DNA from: JBBROS01 sp965199595 | Lineage (GTDB): Bacteria; Pseudomonadota; Alphaproteobacteria; Acetobacterales; Acetobacteraceae | DNA length: 64,000 nt | Direction of reading: 5' to 3' | Assembly (NCBI GenBank): GCA_965199595.1 | Contig: OZ241182.1 | Coordinates: 186,001 to 250,000, forward strand | Shown here: piece after piece, positions 1 through 8,792 of the stretch | Layout: each line of letters starts with the position of its first letter | Numbering within the stretch: position 1 is the stretch's first letter | The notes under the pieces: generated by a model | The model's input: the letters and a program-made list of their open reading frames with translations, nothing else | Databases searched by the model: none | What the model was told of the DNA's origin: nothing | Position numbers and translations under genes: made by a program

Positions 1-697
1 GCACCGGGCCGGTCACCACCTCGTCCACCGCGCCGATCGCCGCGGCGCCGTTGCCGAGATACAGCACGCGGTCCATCGCCCCCAGCAGCGGGTTCAGCTC
101 ATGCGCGCTGAACAGCACGGCCAGCCCGATCTCGTCGCGCAGCCGGGCCACCAGCGCCACCACCGCGGCCTGGCGCCGGGGGTCCAGGCTGATCAGCGGC
201 TCGTCCAGCAGCAGCAGCTCCGGCCGCCCCAGCAGCGCCTGGGCGAGCAGCAGCCGCTGCCGCTCCCCGCCCGAGAGGTCCCGCAGCGGCCGGTCCGCCA
301 GCCCGGCGGCGTCTACCAGGTCGAGCGCCCAATCCACGTCCCGCAACGCGGCGGCGCCGGCCCAGGGCCGCCCCCATCGGGCGCCCTCCGCGGCACTGGC
401 GACGAAGGCGCGGCCGGTCAGGCGCAGCCCGGCCAGCTCCGTCCGCAGCTGCGGCATGTAGCCCACCCGCGGATTGCCCCGCCGTGCCGCCTCCCCGAAC
501 ACCCGGATCGCCCCGGCCCGCGGCGCCACCAGGCCCAGGATCGCCCGCAGCAGCGTCGTCTTGCCCGCACCGTTCGGCCCGAACACGCCGATGAACTCGC
601 CCGCCGCCACCGACAGCGTCACGTCCTGCAACACAGGCCGCCGCATGGGCCGCCCGCCATAGCCGAGCGTCAGGCCGGCGAGTTCGACCGCCGCCAT
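1..697 (-). CDS. Metal (Zn/Mn-type) ABC transporter ATP-binding protein, C-terminus cut by window edge
   Basis: ATPase subunit expected to power import of zinc or manganese at the inner membrane. About 232 residues are visible from an ATG at 697. Walker A (GPNGAGKTT, ~40-48), ABC signature (LSGGERQ, ~141-147) and Walker B followed by a D-E-P (~161-167) are all intact, so the domain is functional as far as it can be read. It starts one base after the stop of the upstream metal-binding protein gene, so the two are one operon, and a permease would be expected beyond the left edge. The metal assignment rests on the partner gene, not on this protein. Confidence 0.9.
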   Translation of the reverse strand, partial: MAAVELAGLTLGYGGRPMRRPVLQDVTLSVAAGEFIGVFGPNGAGKTTLLRAILGLVAPRAGAIRVFGEAARRGNPRVGYMPQLRTELAGLRLTGRAFVASAAEGARWGRPWAGAAALRDVDWALDLVDAAGLADRPLRDLSGGERQRLLLAQALLGRPELLLLDEPLISLDPRRQAAVVALVARLRDEIGLAVLFSAHELNPLLGAMDRVLYLGNGAAAIGAVDEVVTGPV

Positions 698-698
698 G

Positions 699-1565
699 TT
701 ACCGCGGGCTGGCCAGGGCCGTGTCGAGCGCGTCGAGCTGCTGCATCATCCAGTCCTGGAACCGCGTGCCGCCGGGCTCCGTCTCCGTCACGCCCACCAC
801 GGGGATGCCGACCTGCCTGGCGATGCCGAGCAGGCGCTGCGCCGCCGGGCCGGTCGCCTGGCTGTTGTACAGCAGCGCCCGCACGCGATGCCCGCGCAGG
901 TCCGCCTCGAAGGCCGCGACATCGGAGGGGCGAGGCTCGGTGCTGTTCATGATCGCCAGCTGCAGCCGCTCGTTGCGCATGACCAGGCCGAGGGCGGTTG
1001 CCATGTAGCCGAACACCGGTTCCGTCGCCGTGACCGGCTGCCCGGCATACCGGCTCCGCATGGCGGCGATTTTGGCCTCAATCGGCTTCAGCGATGCGAT
1101 GAAGGTGGCGAGGCGTTCGGCGTAGGCATCCTTGTGCGCCGGGTCCGCCTTGCTCAGGGCCTGGGTGACGGCCGTGGCGACCAGCGGCATCACCACCGGG
1201 TCATACCAGAGGTGCGGGTTCACCCCCGGGCGCCGCTTCACCAGCTCGCCCGCCGAGATCACCACGCGGCCCGGCGACGGGCTGGCCCGCAGCAGCTTGT
1301 TGATCCAGGGGTCGTAATCCACCCCGTTGGCGATGACGATCCCGGCATCCGCCAGCGCCCGCGCCGTGGAGGGGCTCGCCTCGAACAGGTGCGGATCCTG
1401 ATCCGGGTTGCTTAAAATGCTCGTCACCGGCACGTCCGGCCCGGCAATCTGCGCCGCCACGTCGCCGTAGAAGTTTTCCGCCGCCACCACCCGCAACGGC
1501 TTGGTCTGCGCCAGCGCCGAACCCGTCAGCATGGCCAGCACAACGGCCCATGAAGCAACCCGCAT
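699..1565 (-). CDS. Metal ABC transporter substrate-binding protein (ZnuA/cluster A-I type)
   Basis: Periplasmic metal-binding protein of 288 residues. The ATG at 1565 is chosen because the protein then begins with a clean signal peptide (MRVASW..., cleaved near ALAQ); the reading frame extends 18 codons further upstream without signal-like sequence. Family landmarks are PHLFEASPS (~58-66) and NPHLWYDP (~116-123), which supply two histidine ligands. The usual third His, expected in an HDAFGY-like motif, is replaced here by TEPVFGY, and there is no His-rich loop. First gene of an operon with the ATPase at 1-697. Zinc or manganese is inferred from the family. Confidence 0.88.
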   Translation of the reverse strand: MRVASWAVVLAMLTGSALAQTKPLRVVAAENFYGDVAAQIAGPDVPVTSILSNPDQDPHLFEASPSTARALADAGIVIANGVDYDPWINKLLRASPSPGRVVISAGELVKRRPGVNPHLWYDPVVMPLVATAVTQALSKADPAHKDAYAERLATFIASLKPIEAKIAAMRSRYAGQPVTATEPVFGYMATALGLVMRNERLQLAIMNSTEPRPSDVAAFEADLRGHRVRALLYNSQATGPAAQRLLGIARQVGIPVVGVTETEPGGTRFQDWMMQQLDALDTALASPR

Positions 1566-1575
1566 CCGACACCCC

Positions 1576-1612
1576 TGTTGATTTCGGGGTTCGATACTAT
1601 ATAACATTTTGC
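1576..1612 (-). promoter_or_regulatory. AT-rich promoter region with possible Zur-like operator
   Basis: Read on the minus strand, an AT-rich island just upstream of the metal-binding protein gene contains AATGTTATATAGTATCG. It resembles the GTTATA-N-TATAAC type of Zur box but is only an imperfect palindrome (about three of five arm pairs match). It stands out strongly from the GC-rich surroundings and probably includes the -10 region. The regulator assignment is a guess from the function of the downstream genes. Confidence 0.35.
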
Positions 1613-1621
1613 CTGGCAAGA

Positions 1622-3508
1622 TCAGCGCGCGAGGCAGGGGCTGCCCCGCGCAACACCCTGCAAGGCCGGCGGCAGCCGCCCGACCTGGTCAATCGCCGCC
1701 ATCTGCGCCCGCCCCGCCGCCGAAAGCCGGGCCGGCTCGAACGACAGGTCGGTGAACGGCCCGGACACCCGAACCGGCACGTCCAGCGCCAGGAAGCCGG
1801 TGGTGCGCGGCTCGCTGGCCACCGTGAGGTCCACCCGACGCCGCGCCATGTCCACCGTGCCATGCGCGTCGATGGTGCCCTCGGCACTCCGTATCCGGAC
1901 CGGCCCGATGGTGCCGATGCCGGACCGCACCTCCACCAGGCCCAGCAGGCACGACAGCCCGACCATCTCCGACGACGTGCCGAACAGCGCCCGCACGTCC
2001 GTGGAGCCCAGCTGCACGATCTGCTTCGACACGGCACCGCCCGCCATCGTCACCACCGCGGAGCCCCGGGCCACGCGCAACGCCTGGTTCAGCGTCTCAC
2101 CCGTGGCGGTCACCACCGCCCGCCCGTCCATCCGCCCCGTCACCGGCAGGCGGCCCAGGTCCAGCAGGCCCCGCAGCGCCTGCACCTCCAGCCCGGCCAC
2201 CCGCACCTCGGCCGACACCGCACCGCCCCCGGCCACCGCATCGATCCTGCCCTGCGCCTCCACGGTGCCGCCGAGATAGCCGAGCGACAGCGCCTCCACC
2301 GCCACCTGCCCGGCGGTCTGGCTGGCATCCAGCTCCACATTCGTCACCTTCACCCCGCCATAGGTCAGGCCCCTGGCCCGCAGCTTGGCGGCGATCAGCG
2401 TCTGCGGCGCCCGCTCCACGCTCAGGGACATGTCGTTCCCCCCCTGCTTGCCGCCCGGCTTGCCGCCCGGCTTGCCCTGGCCGCCCAGCAGCGCATCCAG
2501 GTCCAGCTGCTCGAACTGCACGGCGACGCCCACCCGGTCCGGCGCCAGCGGCGCGGCGTCGTTCGCCCGCCCCCCTTCCTCCAATCTCAGCGTGCCGCCA
2601 TAGATGCCGGCCTGGCCCAGCGCACCTTGGATCTGCGACAGCTCCCAGGTGGACCGGTCATGCAGCATCCCGCCCTGCAGCTTGATGGCCGGGTTCAACT
2701 CCGTCTCCAGGCCGCTCACCCTGGACAGCACACCCAGGTTCGACGCCTCGAGCCGCAGCTCTCCGCGCGCGCCATCGACGTTGATCGGGTCCGCCATCGT
2801 GCCCTCGAACCGCAGATGCGTCGTGCCGGATTCCAGCTGGATCACCGTCGGGAACGGCGTCGCGGCATCGCGATACTGCGCGATCGACCCCAGCCGGCTG
2901 TCCAGCTTCAGCGGCACCCCATTGTACGACCCGGCACCTGCCAGGCGCGACGGCTGGTCCACCCCCGCAGTCGAGAAGGTGACGCCATCCAGCCCGATCG
3001 GCAGATCGGAACCCGATGAGGTCCGCAGCATGATCCTGCCGGATACCGCTGCCGTGAACAGGGTGGGAAACGACCCTTCCCGCGCCGGCGGACCCGTGGG
3101 CTTCGGCGCCTCGGGCCCGAACCGCCAGTTGGGCACACCGCCGGGCCCATGCTCCAGCAGCAGGTCCAATCCCTCCACCGCCACGTTCCGCAACACCACG
3201 GACCCGTGCAACAGCGGCCAGGCCTCAAGCTCGGCACTCACCCGGCCGATCTTCGCCATCTCCGGCCGGGTGCCATCCGCCGCATTGGCAAGCTGCGCAT
3301 CCTGCACCGTCAGCAGCAGCCACTTCCCCGGTGTCACATGCACCGCGGCGAACGAAACCGGCCGCCCGAGCGCCGCGGTGGCGCGCCGGGCCGCGATGCC
3401 GCTGAGGTCGAAGCGGTCCAGCAGGAACCACCCCGCCACTCCGGCCGCCAGCACCACCCCGGTCCCCCCGGCCACACCCCAGGCCAGCCACCGCACCACC
3501 CGCCGCAT
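1622..3508 (-). CDS. AsmA-family envelope protein
   Basis: Protein of 628 residues with one N-terminal membrane anchor (~9-30) followed by a long periplasmic region. The opening pattern (short cytoplasmic tail, hydrophobic helix, LLDRFDLSGIAAR, then many short beta-rich segments such as GPFTDLSFEPARL near the C-terminus) fits AsmA proteins, which are linked to outer-membrane lipid and protein homeostasis. The ATG at 3508 is preferred to one 11 codons upstream because GAAGG lies about 8 bases before it. A Gly-Pro-Lys-rich linker around residue 345-355 is encoded by a 12-bp tandem repeat. The exact role is unknown. It stands alone, between the metal operon and the divergent peptide transporter operon. 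Confidence 0.75.
   Translation of the reverse strand: MRRVVRWLAWGVAGGTGVVLAAGVAGWFLLDRFDLSGIAARRATAALGRPVSFAAVHVTPGKWLLLTVQDAQLANAADGTRPEMAKIGRVSAELEAWPLLHGSVVLRNVAVEGLDLLLEHGPGGVPNWRFGPEAPKPTGPPAREGSFPTLFTAAVSGRIMLRTSSGSDLPIGLDGVTFSTAGVDQPSRLAGAGSYNGVPLKLDSRLGSIAQYRDAATPFPTVIQLESGTTHLRFEGTMADPINVDGARGELRLEASNLGVLSRVSGLETELNPAIKLQGGMLHDRSTWELSQIQGALGQAGIYGGTLRLEEGGRANDAAPLAPDRVGVAVQFEQLDLDALLGGQGKPGGKPGGKQGGNDMSLSVERAPQTLIAAKLRARGLTYGGVKVTNVELDASQTAGQVAVEALSLGYLGGTVEAQGRIDAVAGGGAVSAEVRVAGLEVQALRGLLDLGRLPVTGRMDGRAVVTATGETLNQALRVARGSAVVTMAGGAVSKQIVQLGSTDVRALFGTSSEMVGLSCLLGLVEVRSGIGTIGPVRIRSAEGTIDAHGTVDMARRRVDLTVASEPRTTGFLALDVPVRVSGPFTDLSFEPARLSAAGRAQMAAIDQVGRLPPALQGVARGSPCLAR
2446..2476. repeat. 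12-bp tandem repeat inside the asmA-like gene
   Basis: The unit GCTTGCCGCCCG is present 2.6 times (2446-2457, 2458-2469, 2470-2476). On the minus strand it encodes repeated Lys-Pro-Gly-Gly in a likely flexible linker. It is in frame, so copy-number change would only lengthen or shorten the linker. Confidence 0.85.
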
Positions 3509-3650
3509 CGTTCGGACCTTCGTTTCGCTCCAGGGCCTCAACGCCCCGCACGACGGTTCGGCGCATACCCGGCGCTATCACGCCAGCGACAGCCATTTCC
3601 CATGGCGGCGCGCGCCGCTATGCTCGCACGAACTCATCCAGGGGACATCC

Positions 3651-5249
3651 ATGCTGAACCGCCGCACCCTTCTCGGCTCCGCCGGCGCCGTGCCGCTGAT
3701 CTGGACCCAGACGTTCCACGCCGCCTTCGCCGACACGCCGAAAGACACGGTGGTGATGGCGAACCAGATCGACGACATCATCAGCCTGGACCCGCAGGAG
3801 AGCTTCGAGTTCAGCGGCAACGAGGTTTGCGGCAACGTCTATGAGAAGCTGGTCAGCCCGGACACCAAGGACCCCACCATCATCAAGCCGGAGCTGGCGG
3901 ACAGCTGGTCCACCACGCCCGATGGCCTCACCACCACCTTCAAGCTGAAGCCCGGCCGCAAGTTCGCCTCCGGCAACCCCGTCACGGCGGAGGACGTGGT
4001 CTTTACCCTCACGCGGGCCGTGGCGATGAACAAGGCGCCGGCCTTCATCATCAGCCAGTTCGGCTTCACCAAGGACAACGCGGCCACCACCATCACCGCG
4101 CCCGACCCGCTGACCGTCGTGCTCAAGATCGCCACCGCGCAATCGCCGAGCTTCCTGCTGTACTGCCTGTCCGCCAGCGTCGGCGGCATCGTCGACAAGA
4201 AGGTGGTGATGGCCAAGGCGGCCGGCGATGACTGGGGCAATGCCTGGCTGAAGCAGAACAGCGCCGGGTCGGGCGCCTGGTCGCTGCGGTCCTGGCGCGC
4301 CAGCGAGAGCGTGGCGCTGGACGCGAACCCGAACCACCCGGCCCCGCCCAGCGTGAAGCGACTGCTGATCCTGCATCGCCCGGACCCCAGCGCCCAGCTG
4401 CTGCTGCTGCAGAAGGGTGACATCGACATCGCCCGCACCCTCTCGCCCGAGGCCATCAAGTCCCTGACCGGCAACCCGGCCTACACCAAGGTCGTCGCCA
4501 GCAAGGCCAGCCTCAACTACCTGGCGATGAACCAGAAGCACCCGATGCTGGCCAAGCCCGAGGTGCGGCAGGCCATCAAGTGGGCGATCGACTACAAGGC
4601 CATCGCCACCAACATCACGCCCGAGGTCTATGAGGTCCACCAGGCCTTCCTGCCCAAGGGCTTCCCCGCGGCGCTCACCGACGCCCCCTTCCAGAAGGAC
4701 GTCGCCAAGGCCCGCGCCCTGATGGCCCAGGCCGGCGTGCCCGATGGCTTCGAGGTCACGCTCGACCACCAGTCCAACGCGCCCTTCGCCGACATGGCCC
4801 AGGCGCTGCAGGCGGACCTCGGCGCCATCGGCATCAAGGTGAAGCTGATCGCGGCCGAGTTCCGCCAGGTCATCACCAAGACCCGCGCCCGGCAGCACGA
4901 GCTGGCCATGCTGCGCTGGGGCTCCGACTACATGGACCCGCACAGCAACGCCGAGACCTTCTGCATGAACCCGGACAACAGCGACACCGCCACCAATCGC
5001 ACCGTCGCCTGGCGCTCCTCCTGGCAGGACAAGGACCTGACGGACCGCGCCATCGCCAACGTGAAGGAGCTGGACGCCACCAAGCGGGTGAAGGAATACG
5101 AGCGCATGCAGCTGGATCACCAGGAGCGCAGCCCCTTCGCCATCCTGCTGCAGCAGGTCGAGGTCGCGATGATGCGCAGCGGCGTCAGCGGCTTCGAGAT
5201 CGGCCCGCTCAGCGACCGCAGCGTCTATGCGCGCATCCAGAAGGCCTGA
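3651..5249 (+). CDS. Peptide/nickel-type ABC transporter substrate-binding protein
   Basis: Periplasmic binding protein of 532 residues (family 5, DppA/OppA-like). The true start is the ATG at 3651, with AGGGGA about 7 bases upstream; the open frame further upstream is only antisense to the asmA-like gene. The N-terminus carries a Tat-like signal (NRRTLLGSA...), cleaved near HAAFADTP. Family features include ISLDPQESFEFSG near the N-terminus and a mid-protein VRQAIKWAIDY segment. It opens an operon with two permeases, two ATPases and a creatininase-family enzyme. The substrate cannot be told; the hydrolase suggests a cyclic amide or small peptide. Confidence 0.92.
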   Translation: MLNRRTLLGSAGAVPLIWTQTFHAAFADTPKDTVVMANQIDDIISLDPQESFEFSGNEVCGNVYEKLVSPDTKDPTIIKPELADSWSTTPDGLTTTFKLKPGRKFASGNPVTAEDVVFTLTRAVAMNKAPAFIISQFGFTKDNAATTITAPDPLTVVLKIATAQSPSFLLYCLSASVGGIVDKKVVMAKAAGDDWGNAWLKQNSAGSGAWSLRSWRASESVALDANPNHPAPPSVKRLLILHRPDPSAQLLLLQKGDIDIARTLSPEAIKSLTGNPAYTKVVASKASLNYLAMNQKHPMLAKPEVRQAIKWAIDYKAIATNITPEVYEVHQAFLPKGFPAALTDAPFQKDVAKARALMAQAGVPDGFEVTLDHQSNAPFADMAQALQADLGAIGIKVKLIAAEFRQVITKTRARQHELAMLRWGSDYMDPHSNAETFCMNPDNSDTATNRTVAWRSSWQDKDLTDRAIANVKELDATKRVKEYERMQLDHQERSPFAILLQQVEVAMMRSGVSGFEIGPLSDRSVYARIQKA

Positions 5250-5278
5250 GCCGGCTTGACCGGGCCCAGAGCCGCCGG

Positions 5279-6289
5279 ATGAGCCGGTTCCGCTCGCTGG
5301 CGGCCACCCTGGTCAGCATCCCCATCACGCTGTTCGGCCTGGTGCTGATCACCTTCCTGATCGGCCGCGTCGTCCCCATCGACCCGGTGCTCGCCGTGGT
5401 GGGGGACCGCGCGCCGCAGGACGTGGTGGAGCGGACCCGGCGCGAGATGGGCCTCGACCGCCCCCTGCCCGAGCAGTTCCTGCGCTACACGGAGCAACTC
5501 GCGGCAGGTGACTTCGGCCGCTCGGTGATGACCAGCAACCGGGTCTCCACCGACATCGCGCGCTTCTTCCCCGCGACACTCGAACTCTCCGGCATCGCCC
5601 TGCTGATCGCGACCCTCGTGGGCGTGCCGCTCGGCGTGTACGCCGCGGTGCGGCAGGGGCGCTGGATCGATCACGTGATCCGCGTCATCTGCCTGTCCGG
5701 CCACTCCATCCCGGTGTTCGTGCTGGCGCTGGTCAGCCTGCTGGTGTTCTACGCCACCCTGGGCTGGGCCCCGGGGCCGGGGCGGCAGGACGTGCTGTTC
5801 CAGGACATGGTGCCGCAGGTCACGGGACTGCTGCTGGTGGATTCCGCACTCGCTGGTGACTGGGACAGCTTTCGGGATGCCGCCGCCCATCTCGCCTTGC
5901 CGGCCCTGGTGCTGGCCGCGTTCAACATGGCCTACATCGCCCGCATGACCCGGGCCTTCATGCTGGAGGCCCTGCGCGGCGAGTTCATCACCACTGCCCG
6001 CGCCAAGGGCCTGTCCGCCACGCAGGTCATCTGGGGCCACGCCTTCGGCAACATCCTGGTGCGCCTGGTCACGGTGGTGGCGCTCACCTTCGCCGGGCTG
6101 CTGGAGGGCGCGGTGCTGACCGAGACCATCTTTTCCTGGCCCGGCCTCGGTCAGTACCTGACCGGCTCCCTGCTGAACGCCGACATGAATGCCGTGCTGG
6201 GCGCAACCCTGGTCGTGGGACTGAGCTACCTGGCGCTGAACCTGTTCGCCGACCTGATGTACCGCCTGCTGGACCCGCGCGTCCGATGA
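5279..6289 (+). CDS. Peptide-type ABC transporter permease (DppB-like)
   Basis: Inner-membrane permease of 336 residues with about six hydrophobic helices. It has the cytoplasmic EAA-type loop (TTARAKGLSATQVIWGHAF, ~239-257) that contacts the ATPases, and the conserved C-terminal ETIFSWPGLGQ (~281-291). It lies 29 bp after the binding-protein gene, and its stop overlaps the next permease start by ATGA. No strong Shine-Dalgarno is visible before the ATG at 5279, so translational coupling or a slightly different start is possible. Confidence 0.93.
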   Translation: MSRFRSLAATLVSIPITLFGLVLITFLIGRVVPIDPVLAVVGDRAPQDVVERTRREMGLDRPLPEQFLRYTEQLAAGDFGRSVMTSNRVSTDIARFFPATLELSGIALLIATLVGVPLGVYAAVRQGRWIDHVIRVICLSGHSIPVFVLALVSLLVFYATLGWAPGPGRQDVLFQDMVPQVTGLLLVDSALAGDWDSFRDAAAHLALPALVLAAFNMAYIARMTRAFMLEALRGEFITTARAKGLSATQVIWGHAFGNILVRLVTVVALTFAGLLEGAVLTETIFSWPGLGQYLTGSLLNADMNAVLGATLVVGLSYLALNLFADLMYRLLDPRVR

Positions 6290-7197
6290 CCGCGCAGACC
6301 CTGAACCGCCGCGCCTGGCTGCTGACCGAGACACCGGCCTCGCGCAGCCAGGCCGCCTGGGGCCGGCGCTATCGGCTGTGGCTGCAGTTCCGCCGCAACC
6401 CGCTGGCCATGGCCGGGCTGCTGGTTGCCACCGTGCTGATCGCCACCGCTATCTTCGCCCCCCTGCTCGCCACCTATGACCCGGGCGCGCAGGACCTGGC
6501 GCACCGCCTGGCCCGCCCCTCCGCCGCCCACTGGCTGGGCACCGACGAGCTGGGCCGCGATGTCTATTCCCGCCTGCTGTTCGGCGGCCGCATCACGCTG
6601 GGCATGGTGGTCGCCGTCGTCGTCATGGTCGCGCCCGTCGGCCTCGCGGTCGGCTGCATCGCCGGCTATGCGGGCGGCGTGTGGGACCGGCTGCTGATGC
6701 GCGCCACCGACATCTTCCTCGCCTTCCCGCGCCTGATCCTGGCTCTGGCCTTCGTCGCCGCGCTGAAGCCCGGCGTCACCAGCGCCATCGCCGCCATCGC
6801 CCTCACCGCCTGGCCGCCCTATGCCCGCCTGGCCCGCGCCGAGACCCTGGCGCTTCGTGGCGCGGACTTCATCGCCGCCGCCCGCCTGGCCGGCGCCAGC
6901 CCCGGCCGTATCGTGCTGCGTCACGTGGCACCCCTGTGCCTGCCCAGCCTGGTGGTGCGTGTCACGCTCGACATGAGCAGCATCATCCTTACCGCCGCCG
7001 GGCTCGGCTTCCTGGGCATGGGCGCACAGCCGCCCTCGCCGGAATGGGGCGCCATGATCGCCACCGCCCGGCGTTTCATCCTGGAGCAATGGTGGGTGCC
7101 CACCATCCCCGGTCTGGCCATCTTCGCCGCCAGTCTCGCCTTCAACCTGCTGGGCGACGGCCTGCGGGATGTGCTCGACCCCAAGCAGGGCGGCTGA
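6286..7197 (+). CDS. Peptide-type ABC transporter permease (DppC-like)
   Basis: Second permease of 303 residues. An N-terminal cytoplasmic stretch of ~35 residues precedes the first helix (NPLAMAGLLVATVLIATAIF), followed by the DppC hallmark HWLGTDELGRDVYSRLLFGG (~84-103). The EAA loop (AARLAGASPGRIVLRHVAP) is at ~205-223 and GFLGMGAQPPSPEWG at ~242-256. Start overlaps the previous stop by four bases and its own stop overlaps the next ATG by one, so the operon is translationally coupled. It forms the membrane channel with the DppB-like partner. Confidence 0.94.
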   Translation: MTAQTLNRRAWLLTETPASRSQAAWGRRYRLWLQFRRNPLAMAGLLVATVLIATAIFAPLLATYDPGAQDLAHRLARPSAAHWLGTDELGRDVYSRLLFGGRITLGMVVAVVVMVAPVGLAVGCIAGYAGGVWDRLLMRATDIFLAFPRLILALAFVAALKPGVTSAIAAIALTAWPPYARLARAETLALRGADFIAAARLAGASPGRIVLRHVAPLCLPSLVVRVTLDMSSIILTAAGLGFLGMGAQPPSPEWGAMIATARRFILEQWWVPTIPGLAIFAASLAFNLLGDGLRDVLDPKQGG

Positions 7198-8039
7198 TGC
7201 CCGGTCCGCTCGTCGATATTAAGAACCTCCGTATCGCCTTTCCTACGCCCTCCGGCCCCGTGGAGGCAGTGCGCGGCGTCTCCCTGCGGCTGGGCGCCGA
7301 GAAGCTCGGCATCGTCGGCGAATCCGGCAGCGGCAAGTCCCTCACCGCCCGCGCCCTGCTCCGCCTGCTGCCATCGGCCGCGACCATCACCGCGGACACG
7401 CTGGCCTTCGACGGCACCGACATCCTGCGGGCCCGCGAGCGCGACATGCGGCGCATCCGCGGCAAGCGGGCCGGGCTGATCCTGCAGGACCCGAAATACG
7501 CGCTGAACCCGGTGAAAACCGCCGGCGACCAGGTGGCGGAAGCATGGCGCACCCATAAGGGCGGCAGCCGCCGGGCCGCCCGGGCCGCCGCCGTGGACCT
7601 GCTGGACCAGGTCCGCATCCGTGACCCGGCCCGCGTCGCCACCGCCTATCCGCACGAACTCTCCGGCGGCATGGGCCAGCGGGTGATGATCGCCATGATG
7701 CTGGCGCCTGATCCCGAACTGCTGATCGCCGACGAACCCACCAGCGCGCTGGACGCCACAGTGCAGGCCGAGATCCTGCGCCTGGTGGAAGACCTGGTGA
7801 CACGGCGCGGCATGGGCCTGCTGCTGATCAGCCACGACCTGCCGCTGGTCGGCCGCTTCTGCGACCGCATCGCGGTCATGTATGCGGGCCAGGTGGTCGA
7901 GACCCTGCAAGCCGCCGATCTCGCCCGCGCCGAACACCCCTACACCCGCGGCCTGCTGGAATGCATGCCCGCCCTCTCCCACCCCAAACCGCGCCTGCCC
8001 ACCATGGTGCGAGACCCGGCCTGGCTGCTGCCTCCATGA
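7197..8039 (+). CDS. Peptide-type ABC transporter ATP-binding protein (DppD-like)
   Basis: ATPase of 280 residues with Walker A GESGSGKS (~42-49), signature LSGGMGQR (~156-163) and Walker B LLIADEPTSALD (~177-188). It ends soon after the MYAGQVVE and HPYTRGLLECMP segments and so lacks the Cys-containing C-terminal extension of full DppD/OppD proteins (~330 residues). The start at 7197 overlaps the permease stop (TGATG). The long open frame upstream is a shadow of the permease. Paired with the ATPase at 8036. Confidence 0.93.
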   Translation: MPGPLVDIKNLRIAFPTPSGPVEAVRGVSLRLGAEKLGIVGESGSGKSLTARALLRLLPSAATITADTLAFDGTDILRARERDMRRIRGKRAGLILQDPKYALNPVKTAGDQVAEAWRTHKGGSRRAARAAAVDLLDQVRIRDPARVATAYPHELSGGMGQRVMIAMMLAPDPELLIADEPTSALDATVQAEILRLVEDLVTRRGMGLLLISHDLPLVGRFCDRIAVMYAGQVVETLQAADLARAEHPYTRGLLECMPALSHPKPRLPTMVRDPAWLLPP

Positions 8040-8770
8040 TCGACATCCAGGACCTGCGCATCCGCTTCGGCGCCAACGAGGTGGTGAAGGGCGTCTCCCT
8101 CACCGTGCCCACCGGCGGCAGCTACGGCCTCGTCGGCGAAAGCGGCAGCGGCAAGTCCACCATCCTGCGCGCCCTCTCCGGCCTGAACCCGAACTGGACC
8201 GGCCGCATGACGCTCGATGGCACGGCGCTCACGCCCAAGCGGCAGAAGCCGTTCTTCCGCCGGGTGCAGATGGTGTTCCAGGACCCCTACGGCTCCCTGC
8301 ATCCCCGCCAGACCGTGGACCGCGCGCTGAGCGAACCGCTGGTCGTGCACGGCCTGGACGGCCATGACCGCCGCATCACCGAGGCGTTGGCCGCCGTTGC
8401 CCTCCCCGGCACCGCCCGCTTCCGCTACCCGCACCAGCTGAGCGGCGGCCAGCGCCAGCGCGTCGCCATCGCCCGGGCGCTGATCACCGAACCCGACGTG
8501 CTGCTGCTGGACGAACCCACCAGCGCGCTCGATGTCTCGGTACAGGCCGAGGTACTGAACCTTCTGAAAGACCTGCAACAGGCCCGCAATCTCACCTACC
8601 TCCTCGTCAGCCATAACCTGGCCGTGGTCGCTCATCTCTGCGCCACCATCGGCGTCATGCAGTCGGGCTGCATCGTCGAGGAATTGACCTCGGACGATCT
8701 CCGCGCCGGCCGCACCCGGCACGCCCACACCACCGAACTCCGCGCCCTCAGTGTGGAGCTTGAAGCTTAA
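8036..8770 (+). CDS. Peptide-type ABC transporter ATP-binding protein (DppF-like)
   Basis: Second ATPase, 244 residues, short for the family. Walker A is GESGSGKS (~36-43), the signature is LSGGQRQRVAIARAL (~139-153) and Walker B is LLLDEPTSALDVS (~163-175). The Q-loop region VFQDPYGSLHPRQ is typical of DppF. The ATG at 8036 overlaps the previous stop by four bases. Like its partner it lacks the C-terminal Cys-rich extension. It completes the importer begun at 3651. Confidence 0.93.
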   Translation: MIDIQDLRIRFGANEVVKGVSLTVPTGGSYGLVGESGSGKSTILRALSGLNPNWTGRMTLDGTALTPKRQKPFFRRVQMVFQDPYGSLHPRQTVDRALSEPLVVHGLDGHDRRITEALAAVALPGTARFRYPHQLSGGQRQRVAIARALITEPDVLLLDEPTSALDVSVQAEVLNLLKDLQQARNLTYLLVSHNLAVVAHLCATIGVMQSGCIVEELTSDDLRAGRTRHAHTTELRALSVELEA

Positions 8771-8792
8771 CGCAACGTCAAGGAGCTGCCGG

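Noticed and set aside
5669..5680. GATCACGTGATC palindrome as a second parS site
   Set aside because: It shares only the central CACGTG with parS and lies inside a permease coding sequence, where codons explain it.
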